In this document: positions 55,148-63,755 of the stretch, in pieces
How positions within the stretch are numbered: position 1 is the stretch's first letter
Layout of the letters: each line of letters opens with the position of its first letter
Assembly (NCBI GenBank): GCA_002305765.1
Contig: DBQU01000049.1
Location: forward strand, 68,796-132,795
Length of the DNA: 64,000 nucleotides
Origin: Deltaproteobacteria bacterium UBA1386
GTDB taxonomy: Bacteria > Desulfobacterota > Syntrophorhabdia > Syntrophorhabdales > Syntrophorhabdaceae
Direction of reading: 5' to 3'
Translations under genes and position numbers: made by a program
The notes under the pieces: generated by a model
What the model was told of the DNA's origin: nothing
The model's input: the letters and a program-made list of their open reading frames with translations, nothing else
The model's database searches: none

Positions 55148-55522
55148 TCAGACTTTCTTCTTGATCTGCCTTCTTGTCTTCCTGGGGACACCTGCCTCTC
55201 CGCCCTTCAACGCCTTGATTAGGTCGGCGATAAGTTTGAGCGTTCCTGGAGACGACTCCTTGACTTCTTCGATTACGTGAGATCTCAAGCTGTCAATACT
55301 TTCCTGTTTGCGTGCGAGGGCAAACAGATCAATCATCTCGACGCCCAGAGCTTCCGCAATCTTGTCCAGGGTATCAATGGAAGCATTCTTTTCACCTCTC
55401 TCGACGGCGCCCACGTATGTATGGTGCAAATCCGCCTTTTCTCCCAGTTCTTCCTGGGACCATCCCCGCTCCTTCCTCAGAATTCTTATCCTTTCGCCCG
55501 TGAGCAACCTGATGTTGTCCAT
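55148..55522 (-). CDS. XRE-family regulator 1
   Basis: A 124-residue protein. HTH residues ~7-65: GERIRILRKERGWSQEELGEKADLHHTYVGAVERGEKNASIDTLDKIAEALGV. The tail holds an amphipathic helix (EVKESSPGTLKLIADLIKAL) and a Lys/Arg-rich C-terminus (TRRQIKKKV). It is divergent from a small-protein gene 155 bp away. This gene pair is present again just downstream. Confidence 0.92.
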   Translation of the reverse strand: MDNIRLLTGERIRILRKERGWSQEELGEKADLHHTYVGAVERGEKNASIDTLDKIAEALGVEMIDLFALARKQESIDSLRSHVIEEVKESSPGTLKLIADLIKALKGGEAGVPRKTRRQIKKKV

Positions 55523-55676
55523 TCATTACCCCTTGGCTGATTCTAAAGGGGCGAAAGGGAAAGGGTCCACAGTCGTTACGAAGTATTTAATGTACTATAT
55601 ACGGTCGATAAGTAGTACAATAGTCCGTCCCCACTGTTTGGATGAAGATGCAACGCTGGTAATTAGAGGGGCTGCG

Positions 55677-55874
55677 ATGCCGGCATTCGGCGGTAACGAA
55701 CAGATAGCAACCATGAAGAACTGTGAAAAGATGTCAAATGAGGAGCTTTACCGGTTCGTGAAGAAAGAATTGCCTGCAGTGGCGGCGACGGTGGGAAAGA
55801 TAAATGAGTCCAACAGGGAAACCGTGATTGCCTTCCTGAGATTTCTCAAAACAAAAGAGCCCTGCAACACCTGA
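55677..55874 (+). CDS. Small protein, XRE-module copy 1
   Basis: A 65-residue protein from ATG 55677 (GAGGGG five bases upstream). The core MSNEELYRFVKKELPAVAATV.KINESNRETVIAFLRFLKTKE matches the product at 56407: MSDDELFVALKEKAPATAETVEKVNDSNRQTIIAFLKFLSDVKK. About half of the aligned residues are identical, including the SNR.T.IAFL.FL block. No signal, no Cys beyond the ends, helical. Function unknown. Always divergent from an XRE gene in this window. Confidence 0.7.
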   Translation: MPAFGGNEQIATMKNCEKMSNEELYRFVKKELPAVAATVGKINESNRETVIAFLRFLKTKEPCNT

Positions 55875-55905
55875 TCAGCAGATCGTTTTGGCACATATCG
55901 GTTCG

Positions 55906-56220
55906 TTACCGGCATATGGCGTTCAGCACCTTCGCGGCAAGCTGCAGCTTTGTGCTATCCCCCTCGCTGATCGGTCCGGCGATGAGTTGTGCCAGTTCCT
56001 TCGGTTCGTACTCGATACTAAAAAGTTCCGGTATGCCAAGCTTCAAAGCATCGGCGATTTTGATGAAAGTATCGAGGGTTGGATTGGCCTTGCCCCTCTC
56101 GATGCTACTTATGTATTTCGTGTTCAAGGACGTTTTTTCCGCAAGCTCTTCCTGGGAAATCCCTCTGACCTGCCTCAGCGTCTTGATCCTGTTCCCTATC
56201 AGCTTCTTTACGTCTGTCAT
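55906..56220 (-). CDS. XRE-family regulator 2
   Basis: A 104-residue protein from ATG 56220, GGGAGG upstream. HTH residues ~8-65: IGNRIKTLRQVRGISQEELAEKTSLNTKYISSIERGKANPTLDTFIKIADALKL. The remaining ~35 residues (YEPKELAQLIAGPISEGDSTKLQLAAKVLNAICR) are a short helical tail. Same orientation and same divergence from a small-protein gene as regulator 1. Confidence 0.9.
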   Translation of the reverse strand: MTDVKKLIGNRIKTLRQVRGISQEELAEKTSLNTKYISSIERGKANPTLDTFIKIADALKLGIPELFSIEYEPKELAQLIAGPISEGDSTKLQLAAKVLNAICR

Positions 56221-56406
56221 GTGCCTCCCACACGAAGAGTATCGAATTTTCGACAATAAATAAGAACAGCCCTACAGCCGTAGTTAGTATGTCTGTGAAA
56301 CGTAGTATAATAGCAGTGACCAGAAAGAAGGCTTGATTATCGTGCACTCAGAAGGGCAAGGATGGCGGAGAAAAACCGAATCAACAACGACCGATAGGAC
56401 AGGAGC

Positions 56407-56574
56407 ATGGATTACGACTATATGTCCGACGATGAGCTTTTTGTTGCCTTAAAAGAGAAAGCTCCGGCGACAGCCGAGACAGTGGAAAAAGTGAACGATT
56501 CCAACAGGCAGACTATTATCGCCTTTTTGAAGTTTTTGTCGGATGTGAAAAAGGTGATAGTGTCTGGTAGGTAG
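56407..56574 (+). CDS. Small protein, XRE-module copy 2
   Basis: A 55-residue protein, MDYDYMSDDELFVALKEKA... and SNRQTIIAFLKFL; paralogue of the 55677 product. ATG 56407 has AGGAG one base upstream and ATAGGAC seven bases upstream. An 11-codon leader ORF (ATG 56362, AGAAGGGCAAGG upstream) ends a few bases before it, which might couple or tune its translation. Confidence 0.6.
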   Translation: MDYDYMSDDELFVALKEKAPATAETVEKVNDSNRQTIIAFLKFLSDVKKVIVSGR

Positions 56575-56664
56575 GAACGAGAGCCGCCTTATATAGTAAC
56601 AACCGCCAGGCAGCATATGCCCCCTATCCGGAGGCAAAAGCGAGAGAAGCGCACCGCGCCTAAG

Positions 56665-56829
56665 TTAGCGGCTGCCGTCTACTCTTTCCCTTATTGCGGC
56701 AACGAGTTGCTCGATCTCCCTCTGCTCAAGCTTCATAAGAAAAGTGAGATCGAGATCTGAGTGGAGCAGTTTTCTGATCATTTCAAGAAGTGTTTCCTTG
56801 GGGATATTCTCTCCGGCCGGGCGTCGCAT
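56665..56829 (-). CDS. Small helical protein next to XRE modules
   Basis: A 54-residue protein: NIPKETLLEMIRKLLHSDLDLTFLMKLEQREIEQLVAAIRERVDGSR. It is almost wholly alpha-helical and amphipathic. The reading frame is open with no good Shine-Dalgarno, so it could be a false call, but its amino-acid mix is unlike noise. Similar small helical proteins (L..L..E...L...IR.RV) occur in other bacteria. It is not clearly related to the 55677/56407 products. Confidence 0.45.
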   Translation of the reverse strand: MRRPAGENIPKETLLEMIRKLLHSDLDLTFLMKLEQREIEQLVAAIRERVDGSR

Positions 56830-57100
56830 GGGCAGTAGTGTATCAGATATGCCGGGAAAAAAGGGAACTTCTTGTAGCGGTCGCGGAGGATTCTGTCTGA
56901 ACTATACTCCAAACAAAATACGTTACGGTTTCACAGCAAGAGCAGAGATTCTATGTCACAGAGTCCAGGTTCGTCACCGAACCCCAAGTTTGTCTTGAAT
57001 TATTAAGACGAGGGTGTTAATGAATATCAGATTGAAGCTATAGTCTTAATATTTTCGGTTCTAATTCAGTTCAGAGAAGATCGGAGCAAAAAGGCGGCTT

Positions 57101-57116
57101 ATGAGCACTTCCAAAA
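57101..57116 (+). pseudogene. First codons of gene interrupted by IS21 element
   Basis: ATG 57101 follows AAAAAGGCGGCTT and encodes MSTSK before the CAAAA target duplication (57112-57116). Joining directly to 63756 restores an open frame: MSTSKRKVKKYVLMM... The gene was therefore interrupted after its fifth codon. Confidence 0.65.
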
Positions 57117-57232
57117 TGTGATTTTTCTAGATCTCTCACCCGTCTGAACGGTGGTTTTTTCAAGATCGTTCACCCACCCTTTTTTCAGGATCTCTCACCC
57201 ACTTATTCAGGTTAGTTCACCCACCAGGGCGG
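57117..57232 (+). repeat. IS21 left end with multiple terminal sub-repeats
   Basis: Four related units, each ending TCACCC (near 57137, 57171, 57199, 57227), the type of multiple binding site used by IstA. The right end (63698-63750) has two such units, GGGTGAATTA, in inverse orientation. Confidence 0.75.
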
Positions 57233-57288
57233 CACGCGAATAGGTACATACTACTCCCGTTCAATCTTGGATAACGGGAGGCTATAAC

Positions 57289-58188
57289 GTGGCGCGAAAG
57301 GAGTATGCGGTGGTTGATATTGTCGATGTATTGAGAAGAGTTCAGAACGGTTATTCGATCAGGGCAATTACACGGGCGACGGGGATGGACCGTAACACCT
57401 TACGGAAGTATCTCCGCCTTGCCTACAAGAGGGGCTTCGGCGAGGACGGTTACACTCTCGACGAGATTGCCGGGGAGGTGGTAAGGGAGGTCCAGTCGCA
57501 TCTGCCGGGTCCCGAGAAATCATCCGACCCAGTGCTTCTTCCCCATAAGGCAACTATTGCCTCGTGGATCGAGAACGACCACCTGACGGTGGCGAAGATC
57601 CATATCCTGCTTGCGAGAATGGGCGTCGAGGTGAGCTATCCGAGCCTCTATCGGTTTGTCTCCGTCCATATCGGTCTTCCCTCGAAGACCACGGTCCGTA
57701 TGGCGGACACCGAACCGGGAGAGGTGGCGGAGGTCGACTTCGGGAGATTGGGGTTCATCTATGATCCACAAGCAGAGAAGAAACGTCTCGTCTACAGTCT
57801 TGTCGTTACCCTCTCTGCGAGCAGGCATCAGTACGTCCATGTGACCTACACTCAGGATCTTTCGTCATTAATCGCGGGGATAGAGGATGCCTGGGCCTTC
57901 TTCGGCGGCGTGACGAAGAAGGTGGTCATCGACAATCTGAAGGCAGCGGTCGTCAAGTCCGACCGGTATGCCCCCATCTTCAACAGGACCTTCCTGGAGT
58001 ACTCCGAGTTCCGGCACTTCATCATCGATCCCGCCAGATCCGCTGATCCGACGGGCAAACCAAAAGTCGAACGACAGGTTCCCTATGTGAGAAAGAACTT
58101 CTTCGCGGGGGAGACCTTCAGAGACCTTGCTCATGTGCAGGAGGAGGCGGTCAGATGGTGTGTCAGCATCGGTGGTAAATGTCTCTAG
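57289..58188 (+). pseudogene. istA: Outer istA, 3' end truncated
   Basis: GTG 57289 follows GGGAGG. 299 codons of an IS21 IstA transposase: helix-turn-helix (IRAITRATGMDRNTLRKYL), then the DDE catalytic region (EVAEVDFGRLGFIYD..., KKVVIDNLKAAV..). The reading frame ends with IGGKCL, where ~58161 starts an unrelated IS21 end (TGTCAGCATCGGTGG). The normal C-terminal part, including the post-DDE domain and the istB gene, is missing. Nonfunctional. Confidence 0.85.
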
Positions 58189-58259
58189 AACGCCGGAATA
58201 AAATGTCCCCTCAATAAGCGCATCTGGTATATCTCCGAGGACTACGCTCGGAGGTAACC

Positions 58260-59438
58260 ATGCTTAGAAAGGAGGACTGGATGGATATCAAGGCATTGGC
58301 AGAGAAAGGCGTGTATCAGAAGGACATTGCACACGAGTTGGGCGTCCACCCGAAGACGGTGAGCCGGGCTCTTACACGGGGAGGAGCGCCGAAGGGAGAA
58401 CGGCCAAATGCGAGGCACAGTATACTCGACCCCTTCAAACCGTTCATCGACGGGCTTTTGAAGGAAGGGGTCTGGAACGGGAGAGTTGTTCTCCGGGAGC
58501 TGCAAGACAAGGGCTATACCGGCAGTACCACCATCATCGGCGACTACATTCGACCGAAGCGACCCTTGCGGGAAAGCAAGGCAACGGTCCGCTTCGAGAC
58601 CGAACCAGGGAAGCAGCTCCAGCACGACTGGGGAGAGATCGTCACCCTTGTGGGAGACAAACCCCGGAAGACGTACTTCACCGTCAACACGTTGGGCTTC
58701 TCCCGCCGGTTCCACTTCTGGTGCACAGACACCAACGACGCCGAGCATACGTACGAAGGCCTCATCCGCTCCTTCGAGCACTTCGGCGGCGTTACCAGGG
58801 AAGTGCTCGTCGATAATCAGAAGAACGCAGTGATCAGTCACCGGATCGGAGAGAAGGTACGCTTCAACGAGCGCTTCATCGATCTCGCCGGCCACTACGG
58901 CTTCGTCCCCAGAGCCTGCCGTCCCTACCGGGCGAGAACGAAGGGGAAAGACGAGCGCATGGTCGGCTACATCAAGCACAACTTCTTCGTCCGCTACCGC
59001 CAGTTCGAGAGCTTTGCTCACATGAACCAGCTTGCCCTCAAGTGGCTTGACGAGGAAGCCGACATGCGCGTGCACGGTACAGTAAAGGAAGTCGTCAAGG
59101 AACGCTTCCTTCGTGAAACGCTCGGGCCTCTCCCTCTCACGCGGTACGACACCTCGTACTGTGAGCAGCGGCTCGCCCAGTGGGATGGCTACATCGATGT
59201 TGACGGCAACCGCTACAGTATCCCCGACCAGGTGAGAGGGGCGATAGTGACGGTGCGCATCAGCCTCGATGGCGATCTCCTGGTGCTCTATGACGGGGAG
59301 AAAATCGCTGCGCATAGACTCCGTGAAACGAACGAAGGATGGTCGACGGTCCCCGGCCACCATGCCTCACTCTGGGGTCAGACGCTCCATGTTGAGCGTC
59401 GGGATCTCTCCGTCTATGAGGAGGTCCTATGCAACTAG
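58260..59438 (+). CDS. istA: Inner IS21-family IstA transposase
   Basis: A 392-residue protein. HTH near the N-terminus (VYQKDIAHELGVHPKTVSRAL), DDE region with LQHDWGEIVTLVG..., EVLVDNQKNAV, and the conserved DERMVGYIKHNFF near the catalytic Glu. It appears full length. It overlaps istB by ten bases (ATGCAACTAG), the normal IS21 arrangement. Not closely related in sequence to the outer istA. Confidence 0.92.
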   Translation: MLRKEDWMDIKALAEKGVYQKDIAHELGVHPKTVSRALTRGGAPKGERPNARHSILDPFKPFIDGLLKEGVWNGRVVLRELQDKGYTGSTTIIGDYIRPKRPLRESKATVRFETEPGKQLQHDWGEIVTLVGDKPRKTYFTVNTLGFSRRFHFWCTDTNDAEHTYEGLIRSFEHFGGVTREVLVDNQKNAVISHRIGEKVRFNERFIDLAGHYGFVPRACRPYRARTKGKDERMVGYIKHNFFVRYRQFESFAHMNQLALKWLDEEADMRVHGTVKEVVKERFLRETLGPLPLTRYDTSYCEQRLAQWDGYIDVDGNRYSIPDQVRGAIVTVRISLDGDLLVLYDGEKIAAHRLRETNEGWSTVPGHHASLWGQTLHVERRDLSVYEEVLCN

Positions 59439-59752
59439 AGGGACTGCTCGAACGGATGAAACTGGAACACCTGCACGCGCAGCTTGATGCGATCTGCGAG
59501 CAGGCGTCGAAGAAGGACCTGGGGTACCGGGAGTTCCTCACGGAAGTACTCCAGACAGAATGGAGCGGCCGTCACCAGAAAGGGGTCGAGTTCCGCCTCG
59601 CCATGGCCCGCTTCCCCTGGATGAAGACCTTAGAACAGTTCGACTTCACCTTCCAGCCATCTCTGGACCGGAAGGTGATCAGAGAGCTTTCGACACTGGC
59701 CTTCGTCGGCAGGGGTGAGAACATCATCGTGTTAGGACCTCCGGGGGTTGGC
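59429..59752 (+). pseudogene. istB: 5' part of istB (interrupted in the P-loop)
   Basis: The IstB AAA+ helper begins MQLEGLLERMKLEHLHAQLDAICEQAS... and reads to the P-loop GPPGVG before the RIT left repeat. The rest of the loop, K-T-H-L, resumes at 63230. The frame beyond 59752 runs into the RIT and stops at 59797. Confidence 0.85.
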
Positions 59753-59783
59753 AATTATGCAAAGCAATCGGTTATGCAAAGTG
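59750..59783 (+). repeat. RIT left inverted repeat
   Basis: Starts GGCAATTATGCAAAGCAATC and ends GGTTATGCAAAGTG, matching the complement of 63171-63204 with one mismatch. Confidence 0.88.
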
Positions 59784-59890
59784 GCTGGCCAAACTGATTG
59801 AAATCGCTGTCTTTAAGATAGAAAGACTTTCCATAATCCTTCACGATGAGAGCGATGCGTAGGCATCCATCATAATGAAGGAGGGTTTTC

Positions 59891-61132
59891 ATGAAGCCGG
59901 AAAGATCCATCAGGAACCTCGTAGCAGAAGTACTGGGAGAGCTCGAAAGACTCAATTACTCACAAAACACGCGCACCGGGTACCGAAGATTCTACCGTCG
60001 GGTAATCGACTTTGCCGACAGCGCGGGAGAAAACGTCTATTCAGAGAGCCTGGGCAACAGGTTCTTACAAACGAAATACAAATTCGATCTGGACAGCTAT
60101 ACCGTCTCTTTGCACCGCTCTTTTAGGAACGAAGCTCGCTGCATCAGGGTCCTGGGAGATTACCAGCTCCATGGCTCGATTCTGCGGAGGAGAACCACAA
60201 AGGTGCCTTACGAGAGGACGCCCCAGTTCGCTGAGGCGCTCAAGGCTTACTACGAAGAATGCGGGCGCCGAAATTACTCTCACCAAGGGATGCGGGGCCG
60301 CATCTACCGGACAGAACTGTTCATCGATTACCTGGACGACCACGGCATCACGTTGCTGGCTCCAGTGACCGGCCGGCATATATCCGATTACATAAGGACT
60401 ATCGCCGGTTACCACAGGAAGTCTATTTCGGCGATCCTGACCACGCTCAGGTCGTTCTTGAAGTTCTTGTATATAGCAGGCTACCACGAAAAAGATCTGT
60501 CCGGCGACGTGGCGAGGCTGAGACAGCCCCATTACCCAAAGATCCCGAGTACCTGGAGACCTGATGATGTAAGACGCCTTCTTGCGTCGGTGGATAGGGG
60601 TAACCCCAGCGGCAAAAGGGATTACGCGATTCTTTTGATCGTCTCCCGACTGGGCATGAGGGTGAAGGACATCAGAGAACTCAGGTTGAGCAACCTGAAC
60701 TGGGCGACGAGGACCATCGAGATCGTCCAGCACAAAACAAAGCAGAGTGTGAGCTATCCCATACTTGATGACATCGGCTGGGCCATTATCGATTACCTGA
60801 AGAACGGCCGGCCAAAAACGGAATCACCCCATCTCTTTGTCCGTCACAACGCGCCTTTCGAAGCCTTCGGAGCATGCGCCAACCTCCACCATATCATTGC
60901 CGGCTACGCACGCCTCGCCGGTATAGACCTGAGGACGGGAGCGTCCCGGGGGATGCATTCCCTGAGGCATACCCTGGCAAGCACTCTTCTCGAGCAGGGG
61001 ACGCCGCTGCCGGTAATATCGGAGATCCTGGGACATGTGAGTACCCTGTCCACGAACGTGTACCTGAAGGTCGACTTCGAGCACCTCAGGGCATGTGCCC
61101 TCGATCCCGATGAGGTGTTCTGCCATGGATAA
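59891..61132 (+). CDS. RIT tyrosine recombinase 1
   Basis: A 413-residue integrase, RBS GAAGGAGGG. N-terminal SAM-like core-binding domain, then the catalytic domain with R in SRLGMRVKDIRELRLSNLNW, HSLRHTLASTL (HxxR), LGHVS and nucleophile Tyr in NVYLK. First of three consecutive recombinase genes. It overlaps the next gene's start by eight bases. Confidence 0.92.
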   Translation: MKPERSIRNLVAEVLGELERLNYSQNTRTGYRRFYRRVIDFADSAGENVYSESLGNRFLQTKYKFDLDSYTVSLHRSFRNEARCIRVLGDYQLHGSILRRRTTKVPYERTPQFAEALKAYYEECGRRNYSHQGMRGRIYRTELFIDYLDDHGITLLAPVTGRHISDYIRTIAGYHRKSISAILTTLRSFLKFLYIAGYHEKDLSGDVARLRQPHYPKIPSTWRPDDVRRLLASVDRGNPSGKRDYAILLIVSRLGMRVKDIRELRLSNLNWATRTIEIVQHKTKQSVSYPILDDIGWAIIDYLKNGRPKTESPHLFVRHNAPFEAFGACANLHHIIAGYARLAGIDLRTGASRGMHSLRHTLASTLLEQGTPLPVISEILGHVSTLSTNVYLKVDFEHLRACALDPDEVFCHG

Positions 61133-62093
61133 TGCATACAAGAGCATCCTTGCCGATGCGCTACAAGGGTTCGTGCGGGAGAGGGAGGCGTTGAGATACC
61201 ACTGTAAAAAGGAGGCGGCCTGCCTGAAGCGGTTCGATAGGTTCTGCATCGATATAGGCCACAACGAGGTATGCCTGTCGAGGGGGTTGGCCATGAGGTG
61301 GGCCGAAAAGAAGCCATATGAGTCTGACGACGCGCAAGGCCGCAGGATCAGGCTCATCCGCATGCTCGCGAGGTACATGGCGAAGTCGGGATACCAAGCG
61401 TACATCTATCCGGACCATCTCGGCGTACGCCGGTCGGAAACCTATCAGCCCTATCTTTTTTCTGAAGCGGAACTTGCCAGGTTCCTTGCCCGGGTGGATC
61501 AATGCCTGCCTCTAAGAAACAGCCCATATCGCCATCGCATCTTTCCCCTGCTCTATAGAATGCTTTATGGATGCGGGCTTCGTGTATCCGAAGCGCTTCA
61601 CCTGACCGTGGGCGATGTAAATGCTGAAGAGGGGATACTGACCATCAGAAACGCCAAATTCCACAAAGACAGAATGGTTCCCATGAGTCCCCCGCTTACT
61701 GAAAGGTGCCGCATCTACATGGAGGCGATGCACCCCCTCGGACAGCCTGAGTATCCCTTCTTTCCCTCTCCCTACGGCGGTCGATATCCCGAGAGAACGG
61801 TCTATGCGTACTTCCGCAGGTTTATCTGGGAAGCAGGGATTTCTCACGGCGGCAGGGGCAAGGGACCGCGTGTCCATGATCTTCGTCACACGTTTGCCGT
61901 TCATTGCTTGAAACGTTTGGTACGAAACGCCGTTGATCTCACCGTTGCACTTCCGTATCTGTCGGTCTACCTTGGACACGCAGGGCTCAAGGGCACTCAG
62001 CATTACCTGCGCCTTACCGCAGAACTCTATCCTGACATTGTTGTAGCCATGGATGCACGGTTCGGGCGACTCCTGCCGGGCGGCGACCGATGA
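61125..62093 (+). CDS. RIT tyrosine recombinase 2
   Basis: A 322-residue integrase from ATG 61125. Catalytic motifs: GCGLRVSEALHLTVGDV, HDLRHTFAVHCL, LGHAGLKGTQHYLRL (Tyr in HYL). It overlaps its neighbours at both ends (ATGA at 62090), consistent with one polycistronic message. Confidence 0.92.
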   Translation: MDNAYKSILADALQGFVREREALRYHCKKEAACLKRFDRFCIDIGHNEVCLSRGLAMRWAEKKPYESDDAQGRRIRLIRMLARYMAKSGYQAYIYPDHLGVRRSETYQPYLFSEAELARFLARVDQCLPLRNSPYRHRIFPLLYRMLYGCGLRVSEALHLTVGDVNAEEGILTIRNAKFHKDRMVPMSPPLTERCRIYMEAMHPLGQPEYPFFPSPYGGRYPERTVYAYFRRFIWEAGISHGGRGKGPRVHDLRHTFAVHCLKRLVRNAVDLTVALPYLSVYLGHAGLKGTQHYLRLTAELYPDIVVAMDARFGRLLPGGDR

Positions 62094-63109
62094 AAACCAC
62101 AGACTTCGCACGATACCTGACGGATTACTTGAGTGTCTATCTGCCCGGGCAGAGGAACCTGAGCCCACACACCATCGCCTCGTACCGGGATACCTTCAAA
62201 CTCCTGCTGATCTTCTGCGAACATGAAAAGGGCATCTCTCCCGAGTCCCTGACCATTGCCTATATTGATGACGACCTCATACGGGCGTTTATGACCTGGA
62301 TCGAAACCACCCGCAAATGCGGGATCACCACGCGCAACCAGCGCCTAGCTGCCGTCCACGCGTTCTTCCGCTACCTGCAGGTAGAGATGCCCGAAAGACT
62401 GATGACGCACCAGCGGATACTCGCCATCCCACTGAAAAAGACGGGAAGGCCGGTAGTGTCCTATCTTCCAACAGAGGCGCTCGAGGCCATCTTGAAGCAG
62501 CCTGACAGGAACAGCGCTGCCGGGCGGCGGGACCTGGTGCTTCTCACGGTACTCTACGACTCCGGCGCTCGGGTCGGTGAACTTACGAACCTTTTAGTAC
62601 GCGACGTCCGTTTAACTCAGCCCGCAACCATCACCCTTAAGGGGAAAGGACGGAAGGTGAGGCATGTGCCGCTTATGAGCAAGACCGCCTCCCTGCTTGG
62701 AGATTATCTGGAAGAAAGACGACTGATGGCTGCCCATAACTTCGATCACCCCCTCTTTTTCAACAGCCGGCATCAGAAGCTGACCCGGGCGGGGGTCTCC
62801 TACGTCATCAACAAGTACGTGAAGGCGGCCAGAAGAGAGAACTTTATCATAGTGCCCGATAAAGTCTCGCCTCATGTGTTCCGCCATACGAAGGCGATGC
62901 ATCTCTTGCAGGCAAACGTGAATCTCGTCTATATCAGAGATTTTTTGGGCCACGCCAGCGTCACCACCAGTGAGATCTACGCTAGGGCTGATACTCGGAT
63001 GAAACGCGAGGCGCTGGAACAGGCTTATTCATTCCCTGTGACCGTTGACCTGCCTGCCTGGCAAGATGATAAGGGCCTTTTGATCTGGCTGCAGCGACTC
63101 TGCCGATAG
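62090..63109 (+). CDS. RIT tyrosine recombinase 3
   Basis: A 339-residue integrase. SAM-like domain, then DSGARVGELTNLLVRDV, SPHVFRHTKAMHLL, LGHASVTTSEIYARA (Tyr in IYA). Full length with intact R-HxxR-H-Y set. Confidence 0.92.
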   Translation: MKTTDFARYLTDYLSVYLPGQRNLSPHTIASYRDTFKLLLIFCEHEKGISPESLTIAYIDDDLIRAFMTWIETTRKCGITTRNQRLAAVHAFFRYLQVEMPERLMTHQRILAIPLKKTGRPVVSYLPTEALEAILKQPDRNSAAGRRDLVLLTVLYDSGARVGELTNLLVRDVRLTQPATITLKGKGRKVRHVPLMSKTASLLGDYLEERRLMAAHNFDHPLFFNSRHQKLTRAGVSYVINKYVKAARRENFIIVPDKVSPHVFRHTKAMHLLQANVNLVYIRDFLGHASVTTSEIYARADTRMKREALEQAYSFPVTVDLPAWQDDKGLLIWLQRLCR

Positions 63110-63170
63110 AACGTTATTTATGTAAAGTTGACGGGGTGTAGATCGGGCTATAGTGCCTGTTTGCATCCCT

Positions 63171-63204
63171 CACTTTGCATAACCGATTACTTTGCATAAT
63201 TGCC
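63171..63204 (-). repeat. RIT right inverted repeat
   Basis: Complement of the left repeat with one mismatch (T for C), again two TATGCAAAG motifs. Confidence 0.88.
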
Positions 63205-63205
63205 C

Positions 63206-63225
63206 TTATGGAAAGCTTTCCATAA
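63206..63225. repeat. 20-bp perfect palindrome at RIT right junction
   Basis: TTATGGAAAGCTTTCCATAA. A partial copy, GAAAGACTTTCCATAAT, lies inside the element near its left end (59821-59837). It could be a recombination core site. Confidence 0.55.
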
Positions 63226-63226
63226 C

Positions 63227-63640
63227 GGCAAGACCCACCTTGCCAACGCCTTAGGCCACAGTGCCGTGAGGCGGGGCTTCAACGTGCTGATGGTGAGATC
63301 GCAGATACTCTTCAAAAGGCTTCATCAGTCGAGAGCGGATCACTCCTTCGGTAAAGAGCTCATCCAGCTTATCCATCCTCACGTCCTCATCATCGACGAC
63401 TTCGGACTTCAAAGACTGACGGCATCCGAGGCCCAGGATCTCTATGAGGTAATGATCGAGCGGTACCAGCGGGCCTCCACCGTCATCACGAGCGCACGGC
63501 CCTTGGAGGAATGGATGGGGCTCTTCGATGATCCCCTTCTCGCCAACTCCCTCCTCGATCGGCTTGCCCACAATGCCCATCAGATCTTCATCGAGGGGGA
63601 GAGCTACCGGAAGAAGAGCAGAACAAAAAGGACAGACTGA
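63227..63640 (+). pseudogene. istB: 3' part of istB
   Basis: Resumes GKTHLANALGHSAVRRGFNVLMV, with Walker B HVLIIDDFGLQ and RYQRASTVITSARPLEEW. The C-terminus is Lys/Arg-rich. It joins in frame with 59429-59752 at the G-K of the P-loop. It may derive from the outer rather than the inner IS21. Confidence 0.85.
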
Positions 63641-63697
63641 AAAGGATTGCACATGAGACGATGGCCATGATAGAAAGCTAAAGGATTTTGCGCTGCC

Positions 63698-63750
63698 CCC
63701 GGGTGAATTAACCTGAGAAGGGGGTGGGTGAATTATCTTGAAAAATCGCA
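63698..63750 (-). repeat. IS21 right end
   Basis: Two GGGTGAATTA sub-repeats and the terminal GAAAAATCGCA. Its complement matches the left end (TGTGATTTTTC) with one mismatch. Confidence 0.75.
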
Positions 63751-63755
63751 CAAAA

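Larger units (their letters stand above)
59750..63226 (+). mobile_element. RIT (recombinase-in-trio) element
   Basis: Bounded by 34-bp inverted repeats with one mismatch (59750-59783 and 63171-63204) that each hold two TATGCAAAG motifs. Three tandem overlapping tyrosine-recombinase genes fill the inside. After the right repeat is a 20-bp perfect palindrome (63206-63225), then GGC, which repeats the last IstB codon and may be a 3-bp target duplication. The layout is that described for RIT elements. Confidence 0.8.
57117..63750 (+). mobile_element. IS21-family element with nested insertions
   Basis: Ends are TGTGATTTTTC at 57117 and GAAAAATCGCA at 63750 (one mismatch), each with several TCACCC sub-repeats. 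A 5-bp target duplication CAAAA flanks both ends (57112-57116, 63751-63755). The left end carries its own istA (57289), which stops where a second IS21 element begins. The right end belongs to the outer element but follows the inner element's istB. A RIT element interrupts istB. Confidence 0.82.
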
